In this document: one piece after another, positions 34,331 to 43,533 of the stretch
How the letters are laid out: every line of letters starts with the position of its first letter
Numbering within the stretch: the first letter of the stretch is position 1
Source of the DNA: Humitalea sp050632385
Lineage (GTDB): Bacteria > Pseudomonadota > Alphaproteobacteria > Acetobacterales > Acetobacteraceae
Direction of reading: 5' to 3'
Length of the DNA stretch: 64,000 nucleotides
Assembly (NCBI RefSeq): GCF_050632385.1
Contig: NZ_CP192599.1
Span: forward strand, 4,588,001-4,652,000
Position numbers and translations under genes: made by a program
The notes under the pieces: generated by a model
Databases searched by the model: none
Seen by the model: the letters and a program-made list of their open reading frames with translations, nothing else
What the model was told of the DNA's origin: nothing

Positions 34331-35592
34331 GCCGCCAACTGCGCCGCGATTTCGGCGACGCCCGGCACATTCGCGGCCGGGCCGAGCACCGCCAGGGTCG
34401 GCGGGCCACGGAAGGCGAAGGCCGCGGCCTCGGCGATCTGCGCGAGGGTCACGGCCGCGATCTTCTGCTTGGTCTCCTCGGCGGGGATCACGCGGCCATG
34501 GACCTGCAACTGGCGGGCCAGTTGTTCGCAGCGGCTGCCGGTGGATTCCAGGCTCATCATCACGCTGGCGCGCAACTGGGCCTTGGCGCGGTTCAGTTCC
34601 GCTTCGGTCACGTCGTGCTGCACGCGGCGCAACTCGTGCAGGGCCACGGGCATCAGTTCCTTGGCCTCTTCCTCACCCGTGCCGGCGTAGACCGCCAGCA
34701 TTCCGGAATCGCGGAACGGCTGGGCGAAGCAGGAGATGGCGTAGACCAGCCCGCGCTTTTCCCGGATTTCCTGGAACAGCCGCGACGACATGCCGCCGCC
34801 CAGGATCGTGGACAGCAGCATCGACGGGTAATGCCCGGGCGATGCGACGGCAGCACCTGGGAAGCCCAGCACGATATGCACCTGGTCCAGGTCCCGCGCC
34901 TCGCGGAACTCGCCGCCCAGATAGGCGCCGGGGGCGGCCGGCGGGGGGGCGGCTTCGGGCAGGTCGGCAAAATGCTTGGCGACGAGTTCGACCAGGCGGT
35001 CGTGGTCCAGCGCGCCGGCGGCCGCCACGACCATACGCTTGGCGCCGTAATGCGTGCGCATGTAGCCGGTCAGCGTGTCGCGGGTCATCGCCTTGATCAG
35101 CGTGTCCGTGCCCAAGGTCGGGCGGCCCATCGGCTGGTCGGGATAGGCGGTGGACTGGAAGTGGTCGAACACGATGTCGTCCGGCGTGTCGTTCGCCTGG
35201 CCGATCTCCTGCAGGATCACGCCGCGCTCACGCTCCACCTCCTCCGGCTCGAAGGTCGAATGCGTCAGGATGTCGCCGAGGATATCGGCCGCGAGGGGCA
35301 GGTCCTCCTTCAACACCTTGGCGTAATAGGCGGTGTTTTCGCGGGCGGTATAGGCGTTCAGATGGCCGCCCACGTCTTCCATGTCGCGCGCAATGGCGGC
35401 GGCGTCGCGCTTGGCGGTGCCCTTGAAGGCCATGTGTTCCAGGAAGTGGGAAACGCCGTTCTCCGACGCATCCTCATTCCGCGTACCGGCGGCGACATAG
35501 GCGCCGATGGACACGGTTTCGACCCGCGGCATGTGCTCGGAGACGATGGTCAGCCCATTGGGCAGCGTGGTGACGCGGACGGCGTCGGACAT
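34327..35592 (-). CDS. M16 family zinc peptidase (processing-peptidase-like)
   Basis: A 421-residue pitrilysin-family peptidase. The inverted zinc motif HFLEHMAFKGT and the downstream third ligand in ERERGVILQEIGQ are intact, with a C-terminal inactive half. It resembles mitochondrial processing peptidase beta and bacterial PqqL-like proteins. It directly follows thrC by 14 bp, a conserved alphaproteobacterial arrangement. Confidence 0.94.
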   Translation of the reverse strand: MSDAVRVTTLPNGLTIVSEHMPRVETVSIGAYVAAGTRNEDASENGVSHFLEHMAFKGTAKRDAAAIARDMEDVGGHLNAYTARENTAYYAKVLKEDLPLAADILGDILTHSTFEPEEVERERGVILQEIGQANDTPDDIVFDHFQSTAYPDQPMGRPTLGTDTLIKAMTRDTLTGYMRTHYGAKRMVVAAAGALDHDRLVELVAKHFADLPEAAPPPAAPGAYLGGEFREARDLDQVHIVLGFPGAAVASPGHYPSMLLSTILGGGMSSRLFQEIREKRGLVYAISCFAQPFRDSGMLAVYAGTGEEEAKELMPVALHELRRVQHDVTEAELNRAKAQLRASVMMSLESTGSRCEQLARQLQVHGRVIPAEETKQKIAAVTLAQIAEAAAFAFRGPPTLAVLGPAANVPGVAEIAAQLAA

Positions 35593-35606
35593 GTGGGAAA
35601 GATCCT

Positions 35607-37007
35607 TCAGGCCGCGTTGCGGAGCGCATGGCTCCGCACGGCGGCTTCGATGGTGGCAAGGTCAGCGGGCAGGACGTCGAAGCGTTCCGGCCTTTCATAT
35701 AGGTCGGCAAGGTGCCTTGGCAGCGGGGGGCGGATGCCGGTCGCGCGTTCCACCGCATCGGGGAATTTTGCCGGATGGGCCGTGGCGGCGACGATGACCG
35801 GGATGCCGGAGGGCGCCAGGGCCGCGGCGGCAGCCGTGCCGCAGGCGGTGTGGGGGTCGGCCAGGTAGCCGGCGTCCCGCCACAAGCGGTTGATTTCGGC
35901 AACGGTGCCGGCGTCATCCAGCGAAAACCCGTGGAACAGGTTCTTCATCTCGGCCCAGGCGGCATCCGGCACCGGCATGTGCCCGGTGGCGCGGAAGCGC
36001 TGCATGGCCTGGTCGGTCGCCGCACCGTCGCGGCCGAGGGCATCGTGCAAGACCCGTTCAAAATTGCTGCTGACAGCGATGTCCATGCTTGGCGACAGCG
36101 AAGGCTCGACGGCGCGCATCGACATGTCGTTGCCGGCGAAGAAGCGCGTCAAAATGTCGTTGCGGTTGGAGGCGACGATCAGCCGCTCCACCGGCAGCCC
36201 CATCCGCCGCACCGCCCAGGCCGCCAGCACATTGCCGAAATTGCCGGTCGGCACGGCCAGCGCCACCGCCCGGTCCGGCGCGCCCAGATTCAGCGCGGCA
36301 TAGGCGTAGTAGGGAATTTGCGCCGCGATCCGCGCCCAGTTGATCGAATTCACCGCCGCCAGCCGCATGTCGGTGCGGAAGGGGGTATCGGCGAACATCG
36401 CCTTCACCAGGTCCTGGCAGGTGTCGAAATCGCCCTCGACCGCGATGTTGCGGACGTTGGGCGACAACACCGTGGTCATCTGGCGGCGCTGCACGTCGCT
36501 GGTGCGGCCGCGTGGATGCAGGATGGTGATGTCGATGGCAGCGCGGTCGCGGCAGGCCTCGATGGCGGCCGAGCCGGTGTCGCCGGATGTGGCGCCGACG
36601 ATGGTGATGCGTTCGCCGCGCTTGGCCAGCACATGGTCGAACAGGCGCCCGAGCAGTTGCAGCGCCACGTCCTTGAACGCCAGGGTCGGGCCATGGAACA
36701 GCTCCAGCGCAAAGGTATTCGGCGCGATCTGCACCAGCGGCGTGGTCGCCGGGTGGGCGAAACTGCCGTAGGCCTCGTCGCACATGCGCCGCAGATCGGC
36801 CTCGGCCACCGCATCGCCGACGAAGGGCGTCAGGATGCGGGCAGCCAGTTCGGCATAGGGCAGGCCGCGCAGGGCGCGCCATTCGGCGGGGGACAGGGTC
36901 GGCCAGGTTTCGGGGACAAACAGGCCGCCGTCTTCGGCCAGGCCGGCGAGCAGAACGCCCTCGAAACCGCGTGGCGCGGCCTGGCCGCGGGTGGAGATGT
37001 ATCGCAT
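35607..37007 (-). CDS. thrC: Threonine synthase
   Basis: A 466-residue PLP enzyme converting O-phosphohomoserine to threonine. PLP lysine lies in ALELFHGPTLAFKDVALQLL, the phosphate loop is GATSGDTGSAA, and MRYISTRG begins the protein. I prefer the ATG at 37007 to the one at 37016 because an AGGA ribosome site is better spaced. The usual synteny SURF1-thrC-M16 is broken here by the M32, DUF808 and monooxygenase genes. Confidence 0.96.
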   Translation of the reverse strand: MRYISTRGQAAPRGFEGVLLAGLAEDGGLFVPETWPTLSPAEWRALRGLPYAELAARILTPFVGDAVAEADLRRMCDEAYGSFAHPATTPLVQIAPNTFALELFHGPTLAFKDVALQLLGRLFDHVLAKRGERITIVGATSGDTGSAAIEACRDRAAIDITILHPRGRTSDVQRRQMTTVLSPNVRNIAVEGDFDTCQDLVKAMFADTPFRTDMRLAAVNSINWARIAAQIPYYAYAALNLGAPDRAVALAVPTGNFGNVLAAWAVRRMGLPVERLIVASNRNDILTRFFAGNDMSMRAVEPSLSPSMDIAVSSNFERVLHDALGRDGAATDQAMQRFRATGHMPVPDAAWAEMKNLFHGFSLDDAGTVAEINRLWRDAGYLADPHTACGTAAAAALAPSGIPVIVAATAHPAKFPDAVERATGIRPPLPRHLADLYERPERFDVLPADLATIEAAVRSHALRNAA

Positions 37008-37073
37008 GGGGGCCATTCCTAGGCGGTGGCCGCCCGGGTTGCAAAGCGGCCCGGGGCTTGCTCACTCCATCCC

Positions 37074-38207
37074 ATGCGTATTGGCATCATCGGTACCGGC
37101 GTCGCGGGCAGCCTGCTCGCGGAGAGCCTCCTCCCCCTCCCCGGCTTTCGCGTCGATGCGTTCGAGCGGAGCGCCCTGGGCGAACAGGCCGAATCCGGCA
37201 CCGGGCTGAACCTGGGTCCGAATGCGGCCAAGGCGTTGCGGCTGCATCTGCCGGCCCGCCACGCGGCCCTGCGCGCCGCCAGCCTGGCATGGCGCCGCTG
37301 GCAGGTGGATTTGACCGACGGCACCCGGTTGCTGGACCTGGACATGCTGGAGGTCGCCGAGGAACCCGGCATCCGCATCCGCTGGGCGGAACTCTATCGC
37401 CTGCTGCGCGAACCGGTGGCCGGTTGCACGCGACATGGGCACGCGCTGGAGGCGATCGAGGAAGACGCCGCCGGGCGGCTTGTCCCGGTATTCCGCGCTG
37501 GTGGGGCGCTGGTCCGCCATGGCGGCTACGACCTGCTGGTTGGCGGCGACGGGCGGTATTCGCGGCTGCGGGCGCTCACGTCCGGTGAGCCCGAGGGAAG
37601 TCTGCTCGGCGTCGGCGTCTGGCGGTTGCTGGTGAATGATGCGGCCGATTGCCCCTTCAATGACTATGGGCAGTGGTTCCAGGGCAATGCCAGGCTGCTG
37701 GCGTTCCGGGTGCCCGGAGGCGCCGTCTATGTCGCCGGGACCTATCCGCTGACGGAACAGGACGCCCGCACCCGCGCCTACCAGGCCGCCCTTTTCACCC
37801 CGCCCTCGGCCGCCCCCTGCCCGGCCGTCGCCTGGATGCTGGCCGCGATCGACCGCCTGTTCGACGACATCCACTGGGCGCGATCCGCGACCATCCCGAT
37901 GCTGCGGAACGCGGCCGGCGGGCGCGCGCTGCTGCTTGGGGATGCGGCGCAGGCGATGGTGCCGACGCTGGGCCAGGGGGCGACGCAGGCGGTGGAGGAT
38001 GGGGTCATCGCCGGGGCAGTCCTGGCGCGGGGCGGGGATGTGGGGGCGGCGCGGGATGAACGGGTCGCCTTCGTCCGGGCGTTTTCCGAGGAAGCGTCCG
38101 ACACGCTTATCCCCGGCGTTGACCCTGTGGCCGGCACGCTGGCCAAGAACGGGCCGGCGTTCCGGGAAAAACTGCGGCGCCTCTACACAACTGTGCCAGG
38201 GCCATAG
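37074..38207 (+). CDS. FAD-dependent aromatic-ring-type monooxygenase
   Basis: A 377-residue flavoprotein of the salicylate hydroxylase/PHBH group. The Rossmann motif is IIGTGVAGSLLAES, the DG motif is LLVGGDGRYSRLR, and the GD motif is LLLGDAAQAMVPTLGQGA. Length is a little short for the class. It stands in a block inserted between thrC and SURF1, divergent from thrC, so its role is separate from respiration. Substrate is unknown. Confidence 0.87.
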   Translation: MRIGIIGTGVAGSLLAESLLPLPGFRVDAFERSALGEQAESGTGLNLGPNAAKALRLHLPARHAALRAASLAWRRWQVDLTDGTRLLDLDMLEVAEEPGIRIRWAELYRLLREPVAGCTRHGHALEAIEEDAAGRLVPVFRAGGALVRHGGYDLLVGGDGRYSRLRALTSGEPEGSLLGVGVWRLLVNDAADCPFNDYGQWFQGNARLLAFRVPGGAVYVAGTYPLTEQDARTRAYQAALFTPPSAAPCPAVAWMLAAIDRLFDDIHWARSATIPMLRNAAGGRALLLGDAAQAMVPTLGQGATQAVEDGVIAGAVLARGGDVGAARDERVAFVRAFSEEASDTLIPGVDPVAGTLAKNGPAFREKLRRLYTTVPGP

Positions 38208-38258
38208 TCCGGGTTACGTGTTATCAACCTTACCGTCACATTCGATGGGAAAAAGCCC

Positions 38259-39227
38259 TTGAGCACTGGCCTGATCGCACTGCTGGACGACATCGTGGGC
38301 CTGGCCAAGGTCGCCGCCGCGTCGCTGGACGACGTGGCCGCCCAGGCGACAAAAGCCGGCGCCAAGGCGGCGGGTGTGGTCATCGACGATGCCGCCGTCA
38401 CGCCCCGCTATGTGGTCGGCTTTGCCGCCGACCGCGAATTGCCCATCGTGCGCCGCATCGCCATCGGGTCGCTGCGCAACAAGCTGCTGTTCCTGCTGCC
38501 CGCCGCGCTGGCGCTGAGTTTCTTCGCCCCCTGGGCGATCACCCCGCTGCTGATGCTGGGCGGCGCCTACCTCTGCTACGAGGGCGCCGAGAAGATCATC
38601 GAGGCCATCTGGCCGCACGAAGCCGAAGCCACCCCCATCGCCGCCGTGGCGACCACCCCCCAGGCGCTGGAGGATGCAAAGATCCGCAGCGCGATCAGCA
38701 CGGATTTCATCCTGTCAGCCGAGATCATGGCCATCGCCCTGGCGACGATCCCGACCTCCTCCTTCATCACCCAGGCGGCGATCCTGGCCGTGGTCGGCAT
38801 CGGCATCACCGTGATCGTCTATGGCGCCGTCGCGCTGATCGTGAAGGCGGATGATGTGGGGGTCATGCTGGCGCGCAACGGCGGTCCGTTTGGTGGCGCG
38901 GCGCGGCCCATCGGACGCGGCCTGGTGCTGGCCATGCCTCCCTTCCTCAAACTGCTCAGCATCATCGGCACGGCCGCCATGGCCTGGGTCGGCGGCGGGA
39001 TCATCCTGCATGGGCTGGAGGAATTCGGCCTGGGCGGCCCCGCCCATGCGATCCACGGGGCTGCGGTGGTCGCGCGGGACGCGCTGCCGGCGATCGGCGG
39101 GGCGGTGGAATGGTTCGTCACGGCCTTGGGCGCTGCCATCGTCGGGCTTGTGGTTGGTGCCGCGCTGGTGCCCATTGTGCATCGCGGGCTGGTGCCCGTG
39201 CTGCGCGCCGTAAGGAAGCCGGCCTAA
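38259..39227 (+). CDS. DUF808 family membrane protein (YedI-like), TTG start
   Basis: A 322-residue protein of the DUF808/YedI family. The N-terminal segment GLIALLDDIVGLAKVAAASLDDVAAQATKAGAKAAGVVIDD is family-typical, followed by several membrane segments (LFLLPAALALSFFAPWAI, IAIALATIPTSSFITQAAIL, and two C-terminal ones). The start is TTG at 38259. Function is unknown. Its stop overlaps the convergent M32 peptidase gene. Confidence 0.85.
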   Translation: MSTGLIALLDDIVGLAKVAAASLDDVAAQATKAGAKAAGVVIDDAAVTPRYVVGFAADRELPIVRRIAIGSLRNKLLFLLPAALALSFFAPWAITPLLMLGGAYLCYEGAEKIIEAIWPHEAEATPIAAVATTPQALEDAKIRSAISTDFILSAEIMAIALATIPTSSFITQAAILAVVGIGITVIVYGAVALIVKADDVGVMLARNGGPFGGAARPIGRGLVLAMPPFLKLLSIIGTAAMAWVGGGIILHGLEEFGLGGPAHAIHGAAVVARDALPAIGGAVEWFVTALGAAIVGLVVGAALVPIVHRGLVPVLRAVRKPA

Positions 39228-40708
39228 ACTAGGTAGCGGCTGTGCAGATGCGCCTCGAAATCCTTGGGGTCGAGCGGCTTGCCCGTCGCCGCCAGCAACA
39301 AGTCCTGGAACCCCAACCGCGCCCCCTGGCCATGCACATGGGTCCGCAGCCAGCCCAGTAGCGGCGCCATGTCGCCCAGGGCCAGGGCGGCCTCCAGCCC
39401 CGGAACATCGCGCCGGGCCGCCGCCATCAACTGCGCCGCGGCCATGGCACCCAGGGTATAGGAGGGGAAGTAGCCAAACGCCCCGTCGTGCCAGTGGATG
39501 TCCTGCAAACAACCGCGCGCATCATCCGGCGGATTCATGCCCATCAGCGCCTGGAACCCGGCATTCCACGCCTCCGGCAGATCAGCGACGGCCAGGCTGC
39601 CGGCGATCAGCGCGCGTTCCAGCCGGAACCGCAGGATGACATGCGCGGGGTAGGTCATCTCATCCGCATCAACCCGGATGAAGCCGCGCTGCACCCGGCG
39701 GAAGGACCGGGCCAGGTTGTCCGGGGCATAGGCCGCGGCCGGCCCGCCGAAGGACGATTGCAGCACGGGGCCGAGGTAGCCCAAAAAGGCATCGGTGCGG
39801 GCGGCCTGCATCTCGACGATCAGCGACTGGGATTCATGCGCCGCCATGCCGGCGGATTCGCCTACCGGCTGCCGCGCCCAGGCCTCCGGCAGGCCGCGCT
39901 CATACAGCGCATGGCCGGTTTCATGCAGCACGCCCAGCAGCGCCTGGGCATAGCCATCCTCGTTGTAGCGCGTGGTGATGCGCACATCGGTCGGCGTGCC
40001 GCCGCTGAAGGGATGCGCGCTTTCGTCCAGCCGCGCGTGGTCGTAGTCCAGCCCGATGCGGGCCGACATCGCCCGGCACAAGGCGCGCTGGGCGGCGATC
40101 GGGAAGGGTCCGGGCTGCTCCAACGGCGCCGGGCGGCTGGCCTGCAAGGCCTCGGCCCGCGGCAGGGCCTCGGCCAGGAAGGCCTCGTAATCGGCAAAGA
40201 TCGGCTCCACGTCCGCGGCCGTCACGCCGCGCTGGTAGCCATCCATCAGCGCGTCATAGGGGTCGAGCCCGGTTGCCGCCGACAGCGCCTGGGCGACCTC
40301 TCGTTGCAGGCGCACGACCTCGGTCAGCGCCGGGCGGACCATGGGGAAGTCGGACAGGCGGCGGGCCTCGCGCCAGATTTTTTCACACGCGCTATTGGCG
40401 CGGCTGGTGGCTTCGACCAGGCGGGTCGGCAGGGCGGTGGCGCGGGCATGGGCGCGCTGCATCAGGGCCAAGTTGGCGCTGTCCCACTCGCCCTCGGCAT
40501 CGGCCAGCAACAAGTCCTCGGCGACCGCGGGGGCGATCAGCATGTCATGCGCCATCCCCGACAGCATCGCCATCTGGTCGGCCCGCGCCGCGGCCCCGCC
40601 CGGCGGCATCATCGCACTGGCGTCCCAGCCCAGCATCGCCTGGCATTCGCCCAGGGTGGCGATGCGGGCAAAACACGCCTTCAGGCGGTTGTAGGCGGCC
40701 GATGGCAT
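39224..40708 (-). CDS. M32 family (Taq) metallocarboxypeptidase
   Basis: A 494-residue carboxypeptidase. The zinc motif is HETGHALYERGLP, preceded by HPFSGGTPTDVRITTRYNE and followed by ESQSLIVEMQAARTD, where the third ligand Glu lies. The YAPDNLARSFRRVQRGFIRVDADEMTYPAHVILR stretch is characteristic. It removes C-terminal residues from peptides. It follows SURF1 with a 4 bp gap, last in the oxidase run. Confidence 0.94.
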   Translation of the reverse strand: MPSAAYNRLKACFARIATLGECQAMLGWDASAMMPPGGAAARADQMAMLSGMAHDMLIAPAVAEDLLLADAEGEWDSANLALMQRAHARATALPTRLVEATSRANSACEKIWREARRLSDFPMVRPALTEVVRLQREVAQALSAATGLDPYDALMDGYQRGVTAADVEPIFADYEAFLAEALPRAEALQASRPAPLEQPGPFPIAAQRALCRAMSARIGLDYDHARLDESAHPFSGGTPTDVRITTRYNEDGYAQALLGVLHETGHALYERGLPEAWARQPVGESAGMAAHESQSLIVEMQAARTDAFLGYLGPVLQSSFGGPAAAYAPDNLARSFRRVQRGFIRVDADEMTYPAHVILRFRLERALIAGSLAVADLPEAWNAGFQALMGMNPPDDARGCLQDIHWHDGAFGYFPSYTLGAMAAAQLMAAARRDVPGLEAALALGDMAPLLGWLRTHVHGQGARLGFQDLLLAATGKPLDPKDFEAHLHSRYLV

Positions 40709-40712
40709 GGCT

Positions 40713-41405
40713 CTACTCCTTTGGGGCGGTGCGGCGTCGGCGCCAGGCAAGCACGCCGAGCACCCCCAGCAAGGCGCCCGCCAGGCCCCACCATGTGATG
40801 ACATAGCCCAGGTGGTTGTTCGATGGGCGCGGCAAGCTGCGGGCGGGATCAGGCAGCATCGGCGCGGCGCCGCCCAGGGCGACGATGGCATAGGGCGCGA
40901 CCGAAGGCAGGCCCAGTGCCGCCCCGATCGCCGGCGGGTCGAAGGTGTAGAAGCGGCGCCCGACCGGATCATCCTCGGCGGCAAACATCCCCGGGCGCTC
41001 GCCAGGGTGCACCCAGCCGGTGACGCTGACCACGCCCGGGGGATGGAAGATCGGGCTGTCGCGGCGATCGAGCGGCACCCAGCCACGATCGACCAGGATG
41101 GGGGGCGCGCCCTCCCGCTCCAGCGGCACGACCAGTTGGGCGCCCAGCACAGGGCCGCGGACCTCCAGTTTCAGGAAGGATTCCAGGTCATGGCGGAAGC
41201 GGCCCTCGACGATCACCTTCACATAGGGGCGCGGCGGGTCGTCCAGCGGGACCGGCGGCGCCTGTTCGGACGCGGCGATCGCGGCGACCAGGCCGTTCTT
41301 CCAGTGCATCCGCTGCAACTGCCACCAGCCCAGGCCCAGCAGCGCCACCAGCACCGGCAGCGCCACCACGGCGACCAGCCAGGCCGGGCCGCGACGGCGC
41401 GTCAT
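40713..41405 (-). CDS. surf1: SURF1 family cytochrome oxidase assembly protein
   Basis: A 230-residue protein with two membrane helices that flank a periplasmic domain. The first helix is VAVVALPVLVALLGLGWWQLQRMHWK, the second YVITWWGLAGALLGVLGVLAWRRRR, and the conserved ILVDRGWVPLDRRD and VTGWVHPGERP segments lie between. SURF1 acts in heme a insertion into subunit I. The ATG overlaps the DUF983 stop by 4 bp. Confidence 0.95.
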   Translation of the reverse strand: MTRRRGPAWLVAVVALPVLVALLGLGWWQLQRMHWKNGLVAAIAASEQAPPVPLDDPPRPYVKVIVEGRFRHDLESFLKLEVRGPVLGAQLVVPLEREGAPPILVDRGWVPLDRRDSPIFHPPGVVSVTGWVHPGERPGMFAAEDDPVGRRFYTFDPPAIGAALGLPSVAPYAIVALGGAAPMLPDPARSLPRPSNNHLGYVITWWGLAGALLGVLGVLAWRRRRTAPKE

Positions 41406-41788
41406 GCCGACCGGTGGCGGTAATGCAGCGCCACCAGCAGCGCCTTGGCGATGCGCATGGTCACGACGGCGGCCGGCAGCATCAGCACCGGCCATAAGAC
41501 CGCATGGACCCACAGCGGCGGTTGCAGCCGGAACTCGACGAGGAAGGCCCCCAGCATCGCAGCCGCGCCGATCACGAAGATCGCGGCCACGGCCGGGCCA
41601 TCGCCCGCGTCATGGGCGCGCAGGTCCAGCCCGCAGGCGGCGCAGGCCGGGCGCAGGTCCAGCAGGCCCTGGAACAACCTGCCCTGGCCGCAACGCGGGC
41701 AGCGGCCCAGCAGGGCCACCGGAAACAAGGCGGCCCCGCCCCCGACTGGGGACGGGGCCGCATCTGGCCGTTCTGGCGAGGCAGGCAT
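41402..41788 (-). CDS. DUF983 family protein, cox-cluster zinc-ribbon membrane protein
   Basis: A 128-residue protein with a CPRCGQGRLF...CAACGLDL zinc ribbon near residues 30-57 and two C-terminal hydrophobic segments. The DUF983 family is found with cox and SURF1 genes in alphaproteobacteria and is thought to help assemble the oxidase. The ATG overlaps the coxC stop (TGATG). Confidence 0.9.
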   Translation of the reverse strand: MPASPERPDAAPSPVGGGAALFPVALLGRCPRCGQGRLFQGLLDLRPACAACGLDLRAHDAGDGPAVAAIFVIGAAAMLGAFLVEFRLQPPLWVHAVLWPVLMLPAAVVTMRIAKALLVALHYRHRSA

Positions 41789-42645
41789 CAGTGGTGGGCG
41801 ATTTCGCCCACGCCCCACCAGTAGATGCAGATGAACAGGAACAACCAGACCACGTCCACGAAGTGCCAGTACCAGGCGGCGGCTTCGAAGCCGAAGTGGC
41901 GCTGCGGGGTGAAGTGGTTCGCCCTGGCGCGGAACCAACAGACCGCCAGGAAGATGGTGCCGACGATCACATGGAACCCGTGGAAGCCAGTCGCCAAGAA
42001 GAAGGTCGAGGGATAGATGCCGCCGCCATGGAACGCGAAGGGCGCCTCGGCATACTCATAGGCCTGGAAGAAGCTGAAGGAGAGGCCGAGCAACACGGTG
42101 ATGCCAAGCGCCTGCAACAGGTCCTTGCGGTTGTTGTCGAGCAGCGCCTGGTGCGCCCAGGTCACTGTCACGCCCGACAGCAGCAGGATCATGGTGTTCA
42201 GGAACGGCAGGCTGAACGGGTCGAAGGTCAGCACGCCCTTCGGCGGCCAGATGTATTCGGTCGCACCCGACACGTGTTCCGGGAACAGCGCGAAGTGGAA
42301 ATAGGCCCAGAAGAAGGCCACGAAGAACATCACTTCCGACGCGATGAACAGCGACATGCCGTAGCGCAGCCCGATGCGGACGATCGGCGTGTGCAGCCCG
42401 GGCGTACGGCTTTCGCGCACCACGTCGCGCCACCAGACGAACATGCAGGCGAGCACGCCCAGCAGCCCGGTGAAGAAAATCCAGTGGATCGAGTAATGCG
42501 CCCACATGATGATGCCGAACAGCATGGTCGCCGCGGCGAAGGCCGCGAGCAAAGGCCAGGGCGAGGGATCGACAAGATGGTAGGGGTGCTTGTGCGGCGG
42601 GGGTGCCTCGTCCCCCGTCGCCACCATCATCGGTGTGCTGGCCAT
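41788..42645 (-). CDS. coxC: Cytochrome c oxidase subunit III
   Basis: A 285-residue subunit with seven membrane helices. Landmark segments include HPYHLVDPSPWPLLAAFAA, FIASEVMFFVAFFWAYFHFAL, FFQAYEYAEAPFAFHGGGIYPSTFF, TGFHGFHVIVGTIFL, and WYWHFVDVVWLFLFICIYWWG. It supports proton uptake and stability of the aa3 oxidase. A 103 bp gap with a 40-nt hairpin separates it from ctaG. Confidence 0.97.
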   Translation of the reverse strand: MASTPMMVATGDEAPPPHKHPYHLVDPSPWPLLAAFAAATMLFGIIMWAHYSIHWIFFTGLLGVLACMFVWWRDVVRESRTPGLHTPIVRIGLRYGMSLFIASEVMFFVAFFWAYFHFALFPEHVSGATEYIWPPKGVLTFDPFSLPFLNTMILLLSGVTVTWAHQALLDNNRKDLLQALGITVLLGLSFSFFQAYEYAEAPFAFHGGGIYPSTFFLATGFHGFHVIVGTIFLAVCWFRARANHFTPQRHFGFEAAAWYWHFVDVVWLFLFICIYWWGVGEIAHH

Positions 42646-42680
42646 GGAATATGCCTTGCGCGCGTGGCGGCGCGAACAGG

Positions 42681-42720
42681 GGCGCCGTCTTCCGGGGGCA
42701 TCAATCCCCGAAACGGCGCC
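42681..42720 (-). promoter_or_regulatory. Stem-loop between ctaG and coxC
   Basis: The arms GGCGCCGT (42681-42688) and ACGGCGCC (42713-42720) are perfectly complementary, with a second inner stem CGGGG/CCCCG. No U-tract follows. The position, between two genes of one operon, suggests an RNA processing or stability element, or a partial terminator that sets the level of coxC. Confidence 0.45.
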
Positions 42721-42748
42721 GCGGATCAAGCCTTCGCGGCGCAGCAAT

Positions 42749-43360
42749 CTACCGGGTTACGCTGTTTCCACGACCGACATGGGCCCCGGCATTGGCCAGC
42801 GCCCCGGCCCGCTCGGCATCGGCCAGGCTGCGGTAGAAGGTATAGGAGACGGTGATGGTGCGAATCCCGCGGGTATTCGGGTCCTCGGCGATCTTCGGGT
42901 CGATCCAGAAGGCCAGGGGCATCTGCGCTTCCTGGCCGGCGGCCAGGGTCTGCGCCTCGAAGCAGAAACAGGCGACCTTGTGGAAATAGCGGCCGACCAC
43001 CTCGGGCGTCACGTTATACGTGCTGACGCCCTCGACCGGGCCATCGGACAGGTTGCGGGCCGAGTAGAAGCCCATGCCTTCCTCGCCCAGGCGCAAGACC
43101 ACCTGGGCCTGCTCCGGAGCAAAATCCCACGGCAGGCCGGGATGCACAGTGGCGTTGAAGCGCACCGTCATGGCGGTGCCGTCGCGCCCGCCCGGCGCGG
43201 CCTCCGAATAGATCATCGGGGTGCCGTTGTAGCCGGTCATACGGCAGAACAGGTCGTAGAGCGGCACGGCGGCGAAGGACACGCCGACCATGAAGGCGAC
43301 GAAGCCGAAGGCGGCGATGCCGGTCCGGCGATTGCGGCGCTTGAGGTCTTCGGGGGTCAT
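42749..43360 (-). CDS. ctaG: Cytochrome c oxidase assembly protein CtaG (Cox11)
   Basis: A 203-residue copper chaperone for the CuB site of subunit I. It has one N-terminal membrane helix (IAAFGFVAFMVGVSFAAVPLYDLFCR) and the copper-binding CFCFEAQTL motif after FHKVA. It lies between the 49-residue ORF and coxC. Confidence 0.96.
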   Translation of the reverse strand: MTPEDLKRRNRRTGIAAFGFVAFMVGVSFAAVPLYDLFCRMTGYNGTPMIYSEAAPGGRDGTAMTVRFNATVHPGLPWDFAPEQAQVVLRLGEEGMGFYSARNLSDGPVEGVSTYNVTPEVVGRYFHKVACFCFEAQTLAAGQEAQMPLAFWIDPKIAEDPNTRGIRTITVSYTFYRSLADAERAGALANAGAHVGRGNSVTR

Positions 43361-43383
43361 CGGCCTGTGCTCACTACCCGTGC

Positions 43384-43533
43384 TCAGTGCTGGGACATGC
43401 GGGCGATCGCGACGAAGAAGAAGATCACCACCAGTGCCATCAGCGCGCCGAACAACGCAAAATTGCGCGCCCGGCGACGGCGGATGAAGGCGGCCTTTTC
43501 CTCGGGCGTCATGGGAACGATCTCGTAGGCCAT
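43384..43533 (-). CDS. 49-residue membrane protein in the cox cluster (CoxF-like)
   Basis: A small ORF with a basic N-terminal part (EEKAAFIRRRRARN) and a single hydrophobic helix (ALFGALMALVVIFFFVAIA). The ATG overlaps the ctaB stop as TGATG and the stop is 23 bp before ctaG. Small single-span proteins are found at this position in alphaproteobacterial cox operons and are often called CoxF. It may be an accessory subunit of the oxidase. Too short for many automatic gene calls. Confidence 0.75.
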   Translation of the reverse strand: MAYEIVPMTPEEKAAFIRRRRARNFALFGALMALVVIFFFVAIARMSQH

